NCBI GenBank assembly: GCA_029582155.1
Contig: CM055899.1
Location: 56,439,853-56,503,852 of the forward strand
Direction: 5' to 3'
Length of the DNA stretch: 64,000 nt
Origin: Panopea generosa
Lineage: Eukaryota; Mollusca; Bivalvia; Adapedonta; Hiatellidae
Positions 61,690 through 64,000 of the stretch are shown here, in pieces. The notes under the pieces were generated by a model. The model saw nothing but the letters and a program-made list of their open reading frames with translations, was not told where the DNA came from and did no database searches. Position numbers and translations under genes: made by a program. Numbering within the stretch: position 1 is the first letter of the stretch; every line of letters begins with the position of its first letter.

Positions 61690-64000
61690 AAATCTATAGT
61701 TTTGAGAGACGACAGACAAGTCACAGATTACAGAAGGAAACTAAATATTATTGAGAGACAAATTATAAAATATATCCCTCAATAAATATTAGTTTACTTA
61801 TCTTACTCCTGTTTTGCATGTCCTTCAGTTAATATTGTTTAGCTTCTCTCATATCTATATTGTATGTATCTAAATAAAATAAGGTTATTTTACAGTGTTT
61901 TGTTCAATATGTACGACTACAATATATTTTCAAATTGTACAAAACACTGTTAAATGATCTTTTCATTCTAGACTCAATCTAAAATATAATTTTATCAAAA
62001 GAGTAAAGAAAAATCAAGATCCTTCTTAATAAACCGCGAGTTTAAAGCGACAGACGAAGGATGTTGCAGTGATAAATATTCGGATTTCCTCAATGTCATC
62101 GTAATGCGGAATATTTTGTCAGTTGTTTGTTTTTATAGTTGAAATTTTACTTAATTTATTTCCTTTTATTTATCGCCATCTTGAATTTTGAGGTATACAA
62201 TATTAAAATGATGGATCCAATAAACTTTTACATATTCCATGGTCACGTGGTAATAGCTGATGGAGGTGATTTGCTATTCTTTACATGTATAGGATACTAA
62301 TTAATATACTACTGGTATAAATGTATTGTCAATTTCACGATGAATATCATTTTACTGCCTGTATCTCTGTCTTATCGACCCTTCAGTAATTATTAATATC
62401 ATGTTCCTATGTCTGTAGTGCCATTCCCGAAATAATTATAGTTTTAATGATCTGATCTCTGTTCTATCTGTTCTTAGTTATTATTGTTTAACTGGATGTA
62501 TCTATGTATTGTCTATTCAGCAATGATTAATGTCTAGATCTCAATAATTATAGTTTTATGCTCTTGTCTCTGTCCTGTCTGTTCTTAGTTATTATTGTTT
62601 AACTGGATGTATCTATGTATTGTCTTTTCAGCAATGATACATGTCTAGATCTCAATAATTATAGTTTTATGCTCTTGTCTCTGTCCGGTCTGCCAATCAA
62701 CAATAATTGATTTGATGCTTATATCTCTGTTTTGTGCGTTCCTAAAATATATTGTTTTGTTGCTTTCATGCCTCTGTATATATGCTGTATGTCCTTCAAC
62801 GATAATTGTTTTTTTATGTTTTATCTGTTTTGTTTGTCCCTCAATATTACTTAGTGTTTTTATGGTCGTATTTCTGTTTTGTTTGTCCCTTAATAATACT
62901 TAGTGTTTTTATGGTCGTATTTCTGTTTTGTTTGTCCCTTAATAATACTTAGTGTTTTTATGGTCTTATCTCGGTTTTGTTTGTCCCTCAATATTACTTA
63001 GTGTTTTTATGGTCTTATCTCGGTTTTGTTTGTACCTCAATAATACTTAGTGTTTTATGGTCGTATTTCTGTTTTGTTTGTCCCTTAATAATACTTAGTG
63101 TTTTTATGGTCTTATCTCGGTTTTGTTTGTCCCTCAATATTACTTAGTGTTTTTATGGTCTTATCTCGGTTTTGTTTATACCTCAATAATACTTATTGTT
63201 TTCATGGTTATATCTCTGTTGTGTTTATCCCTCAATAATACTTAGTGTTTTTATGGTCTTATCTCTGTTGTGTTTATCCCTCAATAACACTGTTTATTTT
63301 TATGGTATTATCTCTGTTGTATTTATCCCTCAATGACACTTATTGTTTTTATGGTCATATCTCTGTTGTGTTTATCCCTCAATAACACTTATTGTTTTCA
63401 TATGGTCATGTCTCTGTTGTGTTTGTCCCTGAATGATACTAATTGTTTTTATAGTCATATCTCTGTTGTGTTTGTCCCTCAATAACACTTATTGTTTTTA
63501 TTGTCATATCACTGTTGTGATTGTCTTTCAATATTACTTAGTGTTTTTATGGTCTTATCTCGGTTTTGTTTGTACCTCAATAATACTAAGGGTTTTCAGG
63601 TCTAATCTCTGTTTTGTTTGTCCCTTAATAATACTTAGTGTTTTATGGTCTTATCTCTGTTGGGTTTATCCTTCATTAACAATTATTGTTTTTATGGTCA
63701 TATCTCTGTTGTGTTTATCCCTCAATAACACTTATTGTTTTCATATGGTCATGTCTCTGTTGTGTTTGTCCCTGAATGATACTAATTGTTTTTATAGTCA
63801 TATCTCTGTTGTGTTTGTCCCTCAATAACACTTATTGTTTTTATTGTCATATCACTGTTGTGATTGTCTTTCAATATTACTTAGTGTTTTTATGGTCTTA
63901 TCTCGGTTTTGTTTGTACCTCAATAATACTAAGGGTTTTCAGGTCTAATCTCTGTTTTGTTTGTCCCTTAATAATACTTAGTGTTTTATGGTCTTATCTC
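61690..64000 (+). repeat. 49-bp satellite S49, running off the right edge
   Basis: Consensus CTGTTTTGTTTGTCCCTCAA then TAATACTTAGTGTTTTTATG then GTCTTATCT (49 bp). Unit order is irregular until about 62820, then regular. Orientation flips at about 61770-61785, where the left piece (61690-61770) reads in the opposite sense, as in the array at 17.3-18.6 kb. Long plus-strand frames such as 63433-63828 are by-products of the repeat. Confidence 0.9.
63381..64000 (+). repeat. 343-bp higher-order repeat within S49
   Basis: The variant string TATGGTCATGTCTCTGTTGT, the unusual unit with CACTGTTGTGATTGTCTTTC and the unit with CTAAGGGTTTTCAGGTCTAA occur at 63401-63657 and again 343 bp later. The distance is exactly seven 49-bp units, and the two copies look almost identical. 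Confidence 0.85.

Noticed and set aside
62712-63828. Hydrophobic frames that look like membrane proteins
   Set aside because: Translations of the T-rich 49-bp satellite; the same residues repeat with the unit.

Overview
The window looks like nuclear DNA from a marine invertebrate, most likely a bivalve mollusc. The evidence is strong AT bias, split genes with GT..AG introns, tRNA-headed SINEs with V-SINE/MetaSINE-like architecture, Harbinger and mariner relics, an L1/Tx1-type LINE and abundant minisatellites. Species cannot be told from the sequence.

Three host or host-like transcription units can be supported. (1) The 3' half of a ROCO-family gene lies on the plus strand (five exons, 1182-11431). 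It encodes the COR domain and a C-terminal Death domain; the ROC GTPase and everything before it lie upstream of the window. (2) A complete seven-exon minus-strand gene (35828 down to 25392) encodes a 307-residue EgtD-like (Methyltransf_33 / DUF2260) SAM-dependent methyltransferase. All six intron phases agree, and an AATAAA lies just past the stop. This is the most interesting gene here. (3) A minus-strand zinc-finger/acidic protein gene (about 19920-20503) carries one frameshift. It is accompanied by a small coiled-coil ORF (21185-21415) and a duplicated upstream block, and may be the remnant of a larger mobile or virus-like element.

The rest is mobile DNA and tandem repeats. The ROCO gene's first visible intron holds a 2.4 kb nested palindrome (2841-5247). 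Two copies of one dispersed repeat flank a 64-bp alternating-dimer array. At 15.4-16.4 kb are two TA-flanked MITE-like elements, one split by a SINE. From 17.3 to 18.6 kb there is a diverged satellite that reappears inverted at 61.7-64 kb. A decayed mariner and several SINEs sit in introns of the methyltransferase gene. From 40751 to 47469 there is an essentially full-length minus-strand LINE with ORF1, endonuclease, RT and poly(A), flanked by a 13-bp target-site duplication. A 44-bp satellite follows (48.4-49.3 kb), then a foldback MITE, then a decayed Harbinger element (50.6-56.0 kb) with a Myb/SANT-like gene facing a DDE transposase fragment. After that come a 45-bp minisatellite, more SINE and MITE copies, a 2.1 kb 24-bp minisatellite, and the 49-bp satellite with a 343-bp (7 x 49) higher-order repeat running off the right edge.

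Most open frames in the window come from repeats. The three forward frames at 48.3-49.3 kb, the 162-residue frame at 56.4-56.8 kb and the frames at 59-64 kb are all open because of the tandem units and are not treated as genes.
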